This document shows positions 23,189 through 35,927 of a DNA stretch of 64,000 bases, piece after piece. Numbering within the stretch: the first letter of the stretch is position 1; each line of letters begins with the position of its first letter. Position numbers and translations under genes: made by a program. The DNA comes from Paraphaeosphaeria minitans (lineage: Eukaryota > Ascomycota > Dothideomycetes > Pleosporales > Didymosphaeriaceae), in contig WJXW01000010.1 of the NCBI GenBank assembly GCA_015832175.1, forward strand, positions 1,364,001-1,428,000, read 5' to 3'. A model generated the notes under the pieces. It had not been told where the DNA came from. It made no database searches and saw only the letters and a program-made list of their open reading frames with translations.

Positions 23189-25800
23189 TACCCCCTAGGT
23201 AATTACTTAAAGCAGATTACCTATCCTAAGAAGTAATTTCTAATTGTCTAAATCCTTCTTAAAGATTTTTAAAAAACTATCTAAAGAATATTTAAAAATT
23301 AAAAAACTATTAAGAATTATTCTTCTAAATCTCCTTATCTTAAGAACAGCAATTCTATCACCCCCTATTTATTATAATAGCAAAATAATCGCTGTTTATC
23401 TTTTACATTACAAATCCTATTATAAATTGTGTCTAGAATCTCTTCTTTTAGTAGGTTAGGAGCTTATAAGCGTGGCACAAAGGCCTAGAGTATAAATACT
23501 TCTATTCTACTACTCTTTTTACTTACTTCCTATTAACTATAAAGTAATTTCCCCGCTCTTACTAGCTAGTAAGTATAATAGGTAGGCGCGTTTTAATTAG
23601 GAAGGAGTAGTAGTAAGAGAAATAAGTAGTAAAGAAGGAGCGTATTTAGCGCTTAATAATTAGATAGGTATTAAAGTATATAAGCCCTTTACTAGCGCTT
23701 AATCTTCTCTTTTTAATCTTTTACTTTTAACACTTTAACTTCCTATCTAATTTAAGCCTACTAGTTTAAGCCTTTAAATTCTACTACTTTATAGTAGGTT
23801 CTTTTCTTCTAATTATTACCTTGTGCTTTTTCTATTATTTAGAGCTTTACTAACTCTTTTAGATATCTAATAACCTAGCTAAAGCACGCATAGTAAAGGC
23901 TATAAAAGCTACTAAATAAAGCTTTTAATCCTTCTACTAAGATCTTTCTACTCCTCCTACTCTACTAGCTCCTCCTACTCTAGTTCTAGGCCTTTAGCGA
24001 TTACTTAGTGCTCTTAGATAAGTAAGCTACTTAGGCTACTTAAAGGGAGCTCTAGTAGGAAAGAGTAATAAACGCTACTATAATAACGCTTTAAGCTTAG
24101 GTAGGCGCTACTATACTTACTTTACCTATTCTTATACTACTATATATAAAATTATTCTATTACTTTAGCTAATTTTACTAATTATTTCTATAAGTAGCTG
24201 TATATTTAGACTTTAGCTATAGATTTTATCTGCTATTAATTATTAGAGGGTGCTAATATAAGCTTTTATTTTAAGATTCTTTCTAGGTTTAGCTAATACT
24301 TTTTATAGAAGAGGCTAATTACTAAGCTACGTAAAAAGGTTAAAGTAGCCTTATAAGCTCTTTTTTCTACTAGTAGTTAAGAGGAGTAAACTTAGTATAT
24401 AGCTACTATCCTACTCTCTCTCTCTTAGCTAATCCTTAGTAGAAAATAGGGTAATTACCCTCCTATTTTACTTATTAAGGAGTAGCGCAGTTATAGCTAA
24501 TACACTGATTAAAATACTTAGATAAGTAGCTTATTAGCTCTAAAGTAAAATAGAGACTAAGTAAGTGCTTCTCTTTTTACTAATTAAAAGAGGGGAGACT
24601 AGGGTAAGCTATTACCTACTACTAATTAAAGGAGAGGTAGAGGAGGTAGATAGGGTAAGGAATTACCTACTATAGAGAGGAGGAGAGGAGAAGGATAAAG
24701 AGAATCTCCTACTACTAATTATAAAGGAGATTCTCGCACCCCTATAATTAAGTAGAGGAGGAAGAGGGTTTATAAACTTATAGATAAGCTCTTTAATCTC
24801 TTTTTTTTTTATTCTTATTTTTTTTCTAATCTTTTTTTTCTTTTCTTTTTTTTTTCTTGTTTCCTAGCTCTAAATTAATAATTCTAGGTAGTTAATAGAT
24901 TAATTCTCTACTTACCTACTCTTATTCTGTAATTATTATATTTATATTTTACAGATTTAATAGTCTTTTAAATCTATTAAACTGCTAATAAGTAAGAGCC
25001 TTTGTGAGGCTATCTACTAGCATTTTACTAGTTAGAAGATATTCTACTTAAAACAATCCTTTTACATACTCTTACTATAACTATATATTCTAAATATCTA
25101 TATAGCGTAGTTAAGTAGTAATTCTTTTGTTCTTTCTAATTACTAAATGAATAGTTTAAAGAATATTGCAATAGACCTTCTATAAAGGTCCTAGATCTAG
25201 AGTAAGCTTAGTAAAGAATCTCTTAATCGCTATAGCTTTTTTACTTATATATTTAAGCGCTAGAAGCTCTGCTTCTATTATTAAAGTAGTAATTGTGTTC
25301 TATTAAGCTACTTTCTATAGGATAGCTCCTCTAAATAATAGGATAATATATTTATAGGAAGATCGCTGTAATATTAGATTATTAGCAAAAGAGGTATCTC
25401 TACATATTAGTAGATTAGGTCTATTATAGCCACTAAAGACTATAGCCTGCTATCTAGTTTAATAGAGGTAAAGAATTATATAGTTAATAGTAGCAAAGTG
25501 TTCTTTGCTTAGATTTATTAGAAAGTATAATAGCTTTAACACTATAAAGGCTATATCTAGGCGTAGTATAATTACTATATAAAGAGCTAATCCTACCTCT
25601 TCTTAAAAGAGCTTTATTTGTTAAAGAGTAGCTTCTCTTATACTTAGAACAAGATCTTCTGCTAATAGAGGTGTAGGAGGGAAGCTCCTAGAGTTTAAAA
25701 GGTTAAACTTTTTTGTGATTTTATTAATATAGGTATTATAGACTAGAGAAATTAATCTTACTTCTCTATCCCTAATTACTTAAATACCTAGGAACCACTC
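23189..25800 (-). mobile_element. Copia X copy D3, 5'-truncated
   Basis: Colinear with the left third of D1, D2 and D4: a long 3' non-pol region, then on the minus strand a degraded Ty1/copia RNase H (about 25000-25550) with a Glu-x-Glu-x-Leu-Ala-Leu-like segment. Similarity stops near 25801, just before the RT region, where gypsy A sequence of opposite orientation begins. Confidence 0.85.
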
Positions 25801-28423
25801 AACCCCTAGCGTAGCAGCTGCTACTAAGAATATTAAAATCCTATCTACTAATATATATAAGTAGGACGCGCATATAGCGTATATAGTAATATATATTAAG
25901 TGTACACTTTAACTTAAGGACCTTACTAAATATAGAGGTAAGAACTTTAAGGAGCATTATAAATTCTTTTATTCCTATAAAGTAGCCTTTTGCCTCTTAC
26001 TATAAGAATTTGTGCGGATAGAAATAAGGTTATTTAGGTAATATAGTACTTTATAGACGACCTAAAAGAACTATAGTATATACATTATAAGCGCACCTTT
26101 AAAGCTAAGAGAGAAACACCTACTTAGAAGTACTTTAAGTAGTATATACTTAACTTACTTTTAGACCTAGTAAATTACAGCCTAGAAGTAGCTATAGTGT
26201 ATGCTTAGGTAATATAGTAAAGAGAGTAAACTATTTACTTCTTTATAACCTACTTTAATATCTTTAAAGATTAACTTATATCTTATACTAAGGAGTAAAG
26301 GGTATAGCACCTCTTCTCTAAGCTTAAATCTAAGCTATAGAGAGCTATTACTAACTACTATTAGGTGCCTATAACTAGGGAAGACCTTATCGCTTTAGGC
26401 TCTATACTTAAGCGAAACCTACGCTACGCACCTATAATATAGGAGTTAAGCCTATATTATATATTAAAGAAATCTAAAAATACTATACTAAACTACTAAA
26501 TATCTAAAGGTAATAGTAAGACCTAAGATAAGAAAAGTGTTACCTACTATAAGTGCTATAAAACTAGCTACTATACTAATAAATATAGAAGTAGTAATTC
26601 TAACTAGATTCCTATATAAGTAAACTATGTAGGAAAAGGCTAAGCCTTACTTATAACCTAAGTATAGTAAGGCGCCTACTAATTTATATATTACTAGACA
26701 TAAAGCGCACGTGTAGCGTAGCTAGAGATATAGGTCTAAAAAGAGAACTCTAAATAATTCTTAACTTATAGGCTAATATTAGCCTAATTAGCTAGCTTAT
26801 TACTATTAAAATAAATCTAAAGCCTATTAAAGGGGCTAAGCTCTCTAAACTAGAATAGATTAAGGCCTAAAGGTAAAGTACTTATACTGCCTATACGCTC
26901 TAAATGCATATTATAGATAATATAGGGGTAGAGCGTAGGATAAAGACTACTATCTATAGTGTTAATAAGAAAAGGATTCTTTTCTTACTTAGTAACCCCT
27001 TCCTATAAAAAGGCAATATTTACTTTAATTACAGCTTATAAATATAGCGCTAGGGCTATACTATATCTTTAATATAGCTTGTTACTATAAGGGACTTTAA
27101 AGATAATATAAAGTATACTAGCTTAGATTTATTTTTTCTAGGGGTTTTATAAATAACTAGTGTAAGCTTAAAGCACCTAGTATATATTAATAAAACGCGT
27201 ATAGCCTAAGTACTACGTATTCTTAATATATTACGCAAATATAGTAATGTATTTAATAAAAAAGTAGCGTCTACCCTACTAAATTTTAAGTAGTTAGATT
27301 ATGCTATTCTTATTATATAGGGAAAGGAACTTCTTTATAGACTACTCTATAATTTCTTAGAGTAGGAGCTTAAGGTACTTTAGAAGTATCTAGAAAATAC
27401 TTTAAAAAGAGGTTAGATTAAGTATAGCACTAGCCTAGCTAGAGCACTAATTCTATTTACCCCTAAGAAAGATAGTACACTGCAGCTTTATATAGATTAT
27501 TAGGGCCTTAACGTAATTACTATTAAGGATTATTACCTACTACCTTTAGTTAGAGAGACGCTTAACTACCTATTAGGCGTATACTATTATATAACCCTTA
27601 ATCTTTATAACGCCTACTATAGAATTTAGATCTAGGCAAGAGATAAGTAGAAAACTATATTCTAAACTTGCTATAGCCACTTTAAATACTTAGTAATACT
27701 ATTTAGCTTAACTAATACCCCTATAAGCTTCTAGATATATATTAATAAGGCACTAGCACTACACCTAGATTATATATATATTATATACCTAAATAATATA
27801 CTTATCTATACCTATAATAAGGATTTTACACTTTATTAGTGTGCTGTCTATACTATGCTTAAATTACTACGTAAAGCTAAACTTTTTATTAATTTAACTA
27901 AGTGCATATTTACTTTAGGCGAAGTCTACTTCCTTAGTTTTATTATAACTACGTAAGGAATCTGCGCTAATCCTGTATGCATAGTAACTATTATAAAATA
28001 GCTATAGCTAACTAGTATCTAAGAGCTCTAGTTATTTCTAGGCTTTATAAACTTTTATAGGCGATTTATTAAGGTATATACGCAAGAAACTGCTTCTCTC
28101 TTAGACCTACTTAAAAAGAACTAAGTGTTCTAATAGTTAGTAAAAGCTAATAATGCTTTTAAAATACTTAAAACGCGCTTTTTAAGTGCGCCTATTCTAC
28201 GCTACTTTAACCCTGCGCTGCTAATCTAATTAGAGACTAACATATCTACTTTTATAATATATAGTATCCTTTTGCAGCTATTTAAGGACTAGAAGTAGTA
28301 CCTAGTTACTTTTATATTAAGAAAACTTTAAGTAACAGAGCTAAATTATAAAGTATATAACTTTAAGCTCCCTACTATTGTCTACTGCTTTAAGCAATAG
28401 AGACATTATCTAGATAGCATATA
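25801..28423 (+). mobile_element. Gypsy A copy E5, left part (Gag to RNase H)
   Basis: Plus-strand gypsy A. The Gag-like region (25945-26600) ends in a degraded CCHC zinc knuckle (26550-26597; Lys-Cys-Tyr-Lys with Tyr at other Cys/His positions). Protease region, RT (27240-28000) and the start of RNase H (Glu-Leu-Asn-Tyr-Lys-Val near 28340) follow. The RT catalytic box at 27786-27797 reads Tyr-Leu-Asn-Asn, both Asp lost. The first ~145 bp have no counterpart in E3 and no 5' LTR is present. The element resumes at 49793. Confidence 0.88.
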
Positions 28424-28618
28424 TGTTATGGTAAAAAGGGCTCAAACTATTACACGATATTCAGGAGCAGAGTTGTAAAGAATACAAATAGCTAATTATA
28501 GGAAAGGATGCCGAAAGGGCAGACTATATACAAAAGAAACGAGCCTCTTAGTAAGAATCCTGTGATATAAATTAGTAGATCTAGAAAGAATTATAGAAGT
28601 AAGTGTTTTACATTAACA
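28424..28618 (-). repeat. LTR-X, 3' LTR of copia D4
   Basis: 195 bp beginning TGTTATGG. It is preceded by ATATA (28419-28423), which is repeated at 49793-49797 right after the other D4 LTR. It is followed by CACCCCCTAGG, the complement of the polypurine tract. Confidence 0.93.
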
Positions 28619-31600
28619 CACCCCCTAGGTAATTGCTTAAAGCGGATCACCTATCTTAAGAAGTAATCTATAATTGTCTAAATTTTTTCTAAAGATGTTT
28701 AAAAAACTATCTAAAAGCTATTTAAAGATTAAAAAACTATTAAGAATTATTCTTTTAAATCTCCTTATCTTAAGAACGGCAATTCTATCACCCCCTATTT
28801 ATTATAATAGTAAAACAATCGCTATTTATCTTTTAAATTACAAATCCTATTATAAATTATATCTAAAATCTCTTCTTCTAGTGGGTTAGGAGCTTATAAG
28901 TATAACACAAAGGCCTAGAGCGTAAACGCTTTTATTCTACTATTTTTTTTACTTACTTCCTATTAACTATAAGGTAATTTCCCCGCTCTTACTAGCTAGT
29001 AAGTACAATAAGTAAGCGTGTTTTAATTAAGAAAAAGTAGTAGTAAGAGAAATAAGTAGTAAGAAAGGAGCGTATTTAGCGCTTAATAATTAAATAGGCG
29101 GTAGAGTATATAAGCCTTTTACTAGCGCTTAATATTCTCTCTTTAATTTTTTACTTTTAACGCTTTAACTTCCTATCTAATTTAAGCCTACTAGTTTAAG
29201 CCTTTAAATTCTACTACTTTATAGTAAGTTCTTTTTTTCTAATTATTATCTTACGCTCTTTCTATTATTTAGAGTTTTAGTAACTCTTTTAGATATCTAA
29301 TAACCTAGCTAAAACACACATAGTAAAGGCTATAAAAGCTACTAAATAAAGCTCCTAATTCTTCTACTAAAATTTTTCTACTTCTTCTACTCTACTAGCT
29401 CCTTTTACCCTAGCTCTAGGCCCCTAGCAATTACTTAGTGCTTTTAGACAAGTAAGCTACTTAGGCTGCTTAAAAGGAGCTTTAGTAAGAAAGAGTAATA
29501 GATACTACTATAATAATATTTTAAGCTTAGGTAGGCGCTGCTATACCTACTTTACCTACTTTTACACTACTATATATAAGATTGTCCTATTACTTTAGCT
29601 AATTTTACTAATTATTTCTATAGCTAGCTATATATTTAGACTCTAGCTATAGATTTTATCTACTATTAACTCTTAGAGGGTGCTAATATAAGCTTTTATT
29701 CTAAGAGTCTTTTTAGGTTTAGCTAATACTTTTTATAGGAGAGGCTAATTACTAAGCTATATAAAATAGTTAAAGTAGTCTTATAAGCTCTTTTTCCTAC
29801 TAGTAGTTAAGAGGAGTAAACTTAGTATATAGCTACTATCCTACTCTCTCTTTTCTAGCTAATCTTTAGTAGAGAATAGAGTAATTACTCTTTTACTCTA
29901 CCTATTAAGGAGCAGCGTAGTCGCAGCTAATATACTAATTAAAATAGCTAAATAAGTAGCCTATTAGCTTTAAAGTAGAGTAGAGGCTAGGTAAGTGCTT
30001 CTTCTACTACTAATTAAAAGAGGGGAGGCTAAGGTAAGCTATTACCTACTACTAATTAAAGGAGAGCTAGAGGAGGTAGATAGGATAAGGAATTACCTAC
30101 TATAGAGAGGAAGAAAGAAGGAGAATAGGGAGAATCTCCTACTACTAATTATAAGGGAGATTCTTACACCCCTATAATTAAGTAGAGAAAGAAGAGAGTC
30201 TATAAGCTTATAAATAAGCTCTTTAATCTCCTTTTTCTCTAATTTCTATTCTTTCTTTAATTTTTTCTTTCCTTTTTTTTTTTCTTATTTCTTAGCTCTA
30301 AATTATTAATTCTAGGTAGTTAATAGATCAATTCTTTACTTACCTATTCTTATTCTATTATTATTATGCTTATATCTTATAGATTTAATAGCCTTTTAAA
30401 TCTATTAAACTACTAATAAGTAACAGCCTTTATAAGGCTATCTGCTAGTATTTTACTAGTTAGAAGATATTCTACTTAAAATAATCCTTTTATATACTTT
30501 TACCGCAACTATATATTCTAAATATCTATATAGCGTAGTTAAGTAGTAATTCTTTTGTTCTTTCTAATTACTAAATAAATAGTTTAAAGATTGTTGTAAT
30601 AGACCTTCTATAAACGTTTTAGATCTAGAGTAAGCTTAGTAAAGGATCTCTTAATTACTATAGCTTCTTTACTTATATATTTAAGCGCTAGAAGCTCTGC
30701 TTCTATTATTAAAGCAGTAATTATGTTCTATTAAGCTGCTTTCTATAGGATAGCTCCTCTAAATAATAGGATAATATATCTATAGGAAGATTGCCGTAAT
30801 ATTAGATTATTAGCGAAAGAGGTATCTCTACATATTAGTAGATTAGGTCTATTGTAGCTACTAAAGACTATAGCCTACTATCTAGTTTAATAGAGGAAAA
30901 GGATTATATAGTTAATAGCAGTAAAGTGTTCTTTACTTAGATTTATTAGAAAGTGTAATAGCTTTAACACTATAAAAGCTATATTTAGGCGTAGTATAAT
31001 TACTGTATAGAGAGCTAATCTTACCTCTTTTTAAAAGAGTTTTATTTCTTAAGGAGTAGCTTCTTTTGTGCTTAGAACAAGATCTTCTACTAATAGAGGT
31101 ATAGGAGGGAAGCTCCTAGAGTTTAAAAAATTAAACTTTTTCGTGATTTTATTAATATAGGTATTATAGACTAGAGAAATTAATCTTGCTTCTCTGTCCC
31201 TAATCACTTAAACACCTAGGAACTACTCTACTAGTCCTTTTAATTTAATCTTGTATTTATTTATAATCTTTTTCTAAAAATCTAGGGCTTCTTTCTCTTT
31301 ACTCTTGTAATAGAGAAGAAGAATATTATTAATATAAAATAGAATAATAATACTTTAATTACTATTAAAGAAAAGGCATAGCTCTTCTAGCAAAGCTAAG
31401 AGTCTATAAGATTAAAGTAATCTTATAAATTTCTTATACTAAAGAAGTAGTAAATCTCTTAAGCTATATAAAGCTTAATTTAATCTTACACACTTTTCTA
31501 GCTTTTTAAAACTATTAGGTAATTCACAAGTTACTAGATTAGTGGCTGTAATAAAAGTATTTAGAAACGCTCCTACTATCTATACAGTTTATTATACAAA

Positions 31601-34600
31601 TAGCACTAAGTGAAATAGGGGCCTACCTACCTATAAGGACCCGCATAAGGACCCCCTGCTTAGGTTAGCGCTAAGAGGCAGAGACTTTATAAGGTCCTTA
31701 GTGCCCCTTTGTACGATAGACTAGACGTAATTAATTAAACCTACTTCTCACCCTTTACACGATAGTATACTATTAACCCTCAAATGCTTAATTGCAGATT
31801 AAGCCAAACCAACACCTACTATATTAAATTATAAGATTTCTAGATTAAATTCTGCTACTAGAGCTACAGCTAATTAAAAAGATCTTACTACTAGAGTAGT
31901 AGTATAGGTAGAGTAGAGAGTATTCTTTTTCTAAAGATCTTCTCTTATAATAATTTAAGCTTTGCACTTTTTAAAGTATCTATTTTAATTAAACTTATAG
32001 GTAAAAACCTACTTTAAAGGGAGTAGTTACTCTAACACCTCTTATTATTTAATCTCTATCTAGGTACTTTTATCTTACAAAGTCAAGATCTCCTTATAAG
32101 CGGTAAGAAGGAATAGCTTCCTATATAGATAATTATAAAGGTGTTTCTATAGGGTTAGCTCTAGTATAAGCTTATTTCTGTAAGTCTAAGCTGTATAAGA
32201 CGCTCTAGGCGCCTTTCTAAGTATAAAAGCGAATACTATTATATTTAGTATAATATATTCTTCTTACTTAGATTAGGCCTCTACTACTCCTAGTATAAAC
32301 ATGTACTTTAATATTATATTAAGATTACTTTAAAGATAATTAGTAATTAGTGTATAAGCACCCAGCTTTTACCTACTCCCTAGCTAATTATCCTAATTAT
32401 TTTACTTCCTTAATCTTCACAATAGTAGATAGCGATTTATTAGTTAGTTAATTTCTAGTACTTTACTACAATTTTGCCTACTTATTCTACTTATCTCTAA
32501 ATAGATCTGCCTTCACCTTTAGCGCGCTAGTAGGTTATTTACTTTATCTAGCGTAATTAAGTTATCTACACTAAGTTAATTAGTAACCTAATTAGTTTCT
32601 ACTAATAAATAAGGTATTAAATCCCTAGATTCTAGTAGGCTAGCTCTTCTAGTAGTGTTCTAGTAGCTACTAGATATCTTTTAATCACTTAATAGATTAC
32701 CCCTAAGATTACCTAGCTCTAGTGTCTAATTAGAGGTTATAAGTCCTATACTTCTTTTCCTACTTAAGCAAATTCTTAGCTACTAGCTAGCTAAGCCTAT
32801 AGCTCGCTTAGTAGTAGGTACTTTAGGTTCCTAATTACTTAGCTAGCCTACTTTGCTTTTAATTACTTAAGGGTTACTTATAGGTCTAGTAGTAGTTCTT
32901 ATATACTTATTTATTTTAGGAAGAATATTAAGCGTATTTTTATACACTTCTTCTAGATTGTTTAGCTCTCCTTTTTAGAGGCTTTCTACTATTTTTAACG
33001 CTTCTATCTTTAGAATAGATTATTCCTCTAATCTTTTATAAAACAAGGACTTATTAAACCTTACGTTTTATGTAGTAATTACCTAATTAAGCTAGGGAAT
33101 CTATATTTAGTAGATATTAGAAGCTTTATAGCCTACTAGATATCTAATATAGCCCCTAGGATTTACTTTAAATCCTCTTCTATCTTACCTAGCTATACGC
33201 TCCTAATTTAAAAAGTAAGCTTAGCAGCTATAAGTATAGATAGTACTCTAGTTTAGATAAAGATTAGCTGTCCTATATTATGTTTTTACTAGTTTAAAAT
33301 AATAAAAACATTGTCTAAACTAAGTATCTAACGTTTTATTAGGTAATTAATAGCCTAATACTAGGCTAGGAATTATTCTTTAGAGCTAGTATACTGCTTA
33401 TATAATCTTAGGCTAGAGATTTAATAGTAGATTTGCGCTTATTTATATTTTAATTACTTTTGTTATAAGCTCTTAGCCTACTCTTTTTATAGCGCTATTA
33501 GGCTTATGCGTATAGAGTAGTAGTCTGCTAATTATTATCCCTTCCTAATTAGCCTAAAATTTGTACTAGGATTTCCCTCTCTATAGAAGTGTTGCTATAT
33601 TATTATTCTAGTAAATTCTTATAATTTAAAGCTCGTATTTTATATTAATAAGAGCTAAGAAATCCTACTATACTCTTATTATCTTAGAAAGCGTCTTTAT
33701 TTTAAGATTAAAAACGTAAGGTTTTTTACTAAAATCTTCTTTAATTAGTAAAACCTAGTTTTTTCTATTTTAAGTAGTAGGTATATTAAATAGATCCTAG
33801 GATAATAAGTAAAATAGCCTAGGTAATTATTCTCTAGGTCTTCTAGAGATTACCTAAGTTATGTGTGTAGTAGTATAGTGCTTACAATGCTTTCTTAATA
33901 TTCTAGTAATTTTTATATCTTAGGCTATAGTTACTAGAGCTTATAGGGCTCTACTTCCTATATACCCTACTTAAAGGTACTAGAGGTCCTTAGAATCTAA
34001 TCTCTTAATATTAACCTAGGATAATCCTTTAGTAGTTACACTTAAAATAATTAGATAAGAGCAGATTAGCTTATATTATAAGAAAGTAAGGTTATACTTA
34101 TATCTTAGGTCTACTAAGATAACACTTTATTTTAGGCTTCTAATCCTAAGGGTGTAATCTAAACTAAAGTACTAAATCTTTACTTTTTTTAAAAGAGCTT
34201 CTAATATAATATTTATATAAAAGCTTTTTACTACTCTTACTCCTTAAAGCAGCAGATCTTTTATAAATCTCTTATTTTTCCTATATAAAGCGTTCTTAAT
34301 TAGTCTATTACTAATTCCTAAGATTAGGAGGCTTTGTGTACCTACCTCTACACTCTTATTTAATAATTAAAACGTCCTAAGAATAAGTCTTTCGCGATTA
34401 ATAACTAGGTAAACTACTATAGCACTGTCTAGTATTATAAATTCTAATAGAGGATAAGCGTTAGAATATAGAGTAGAGTAGACACTTAATGCTCTATTAT
34501 CTGTAGGCAGATTAAATAGGTTTAGTAGAGCAGTAGTAATACTACTAAGATACTTAATAGTTTTAGTAGAGGATTATTTCTTATTCTATCTTACCTTTGT

Positions 34601-35480
34601 AATTGCATTATAAAGGTTTAACTACTTAAGCTGTTTAAGTTAAATAAGAATCTCTAATCTTTCTTTATTAGTAAGATTAAATAATAATATTCTATCCTAG
34701 GGTAATCTAGCTATCGCGGTTTAAAGTCTTTAGCACTCTATTAGTTTCTACCTATAAGTATAGGGCTTATAGGGACAGTTTAGTTGTTTCTTTATCTAAT
34801 TAGACAAACTAGAACTATTAGAGTTAGTAGATTGTCTTAATAGTCCATTAAAAGTGGCAAATACCCCACTTATTTTATTAGAACTAGATTAGATTAAATA
34901 CTCTTAGACAAGCGCTAAAAATACCTTCCCTAGATTATCTAGCGTAATCTAATTCTATCCTAGCGTCTTATTCTAGATTAGCTATTAGTTTATTAATTAG
35001 GCCTAATCTAGTGCTATACGCGCGGCAATTATATTTAGGAAATCTTAGGTAGTAAGTAGTCTACTAATTTTACTAATTAAGTAGGTCTTTGCTTTTTAAT
35101 AGAGGAGCTGCTACTCTTTAAACTAGGTCTTAGGACTTTGTCTTACCTACTTAGCCTTTTTAAGATAAGCGTAGTATAAAGCTTAAATATTATTTTATAT
35201 AGCTCCTTTATTTAGTGCAAGATCTTCCTTTAAGAGTTAAATTAGAGACTAAAGCGTAGTATAGCATATATTAACTAGAGTAATTATAGCAGGAGTAAGT
35301 AGATTAGGCAATACTATAGCGTTTACCTAAGTCTAGAGATTCTGTATTTTAGTATAGTCTACTTGCTAGTCTAAAACTACTACTCTATATTCTGCTATTT
35401 ATAAAGGAAAGCTCTCTTTATCTATTTTATACTTAGTAAGCTCTGCTTTATATAATTAAATACTTACTATAGAGGCTGTA
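28619..35480 (-). mobile_element. Copia X copy D4, main internal part
   Basis: A minus-strand Ty1/copia element: 3' non-pol region (28619-30400), RNase H (about 30430-30900), RT (about 31100-32600, with small element H1 inserted at 31580), integrase (about 33300-34000) and Gag (about 34200-35480). The RT box in the copy family reads Tyr-Ile-Asn-Asn instead of Tyr-Val/Ile-Asp-Asp. Gypsy G interrupts D4 at 35481; the last part resumes at 49282. Without G and H1 the element is about 7.3 kb, like D2. Confidence 0.88.
31580..31814. mobile_element. Small non-autonomous element H1 with 8-bp target duplication
   Basis: This 235-bp insertion is absent from the matching position of D1 and D2. It is flanked by perfect 8-bp direct repeats CCTACTAT (31572-31579 and 31815-31822). 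A related 238-bp copy lies at 55108-55345. Inside is an inverted pair based on TATYRTACA...GCAC (31586-31604) and GTGCCCCTTTGTACGATAG (about 31700-31718). No coding capacity. An 8-bp duplication is typical of hAT-type transposons, so a hAT-derived MITE is likely, although the outermost ends are only weakly inverted. Confidence 0.75.
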
Positions 35481-35890
35481 TGTTAAATCTAAGAGGGTAG
35501 CTAGTCCTAAAGGGTTAAGGTTGGTTCTCGGGCAGGAGTACTTACAGAAGGTGGAAGGTCTTGTTAATACAATAGTATCTTACAAAGTGTAATAAGTTAA
35601 CAATTTAGTCTACTAGAATCTAAACAATAGATTAATAAATAGATTAAACATAAGTATAGAGATCTATCCTTATATTCCTATATAATAGGGCCACTCTATT
35701 ACTTAGTGTTACTAAGCAACTAAGCACATTACGTAACCTACTCTACTACTTAGTGCCACTAAGCAACTAAGCACATTACGTAACCTAATCTAAGTTACTT
35801 AGCGTCTCTTTATTACATTTATAACCCTATTACTATTCTATCACACCTTTATAAGTGCCTAAGTCCTACATTATTATCTAGTACGTAACA
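35481..35890 (-). repeat. 3' LTR of gypsy G
   Basis: This 410-bp LTR (TGTTAAATC...TACGTAACA) is paired with the equal-length LTR at 48867-49276. CTGTA at 35476-35480 recurs at 49277-49281 as target duplication inside copia D4. The polypyrimidine run TTATCCCCTCCCTTTCT (35891-35907), the complement of a polypurine tract, makes this the 3' LTR of a minus-strand element. It contains a ~43-bp tandem duplication around 35700-35790. Confidence 0.93.
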
Positions 35891-35927
35891 TTATCCCCTC
35901 CCTTTCTATTCTTCGTCCTAAAGAATT

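Noticed and set aside
35700..35790. CRISPR-like or regulatory array from the repeated GCTTAGTG/ACTAAGC units
   Set aside because: Only two units occur, inside both LTRs of gypsy G; this is an internal LTR duplication in a eukaryotic genome.
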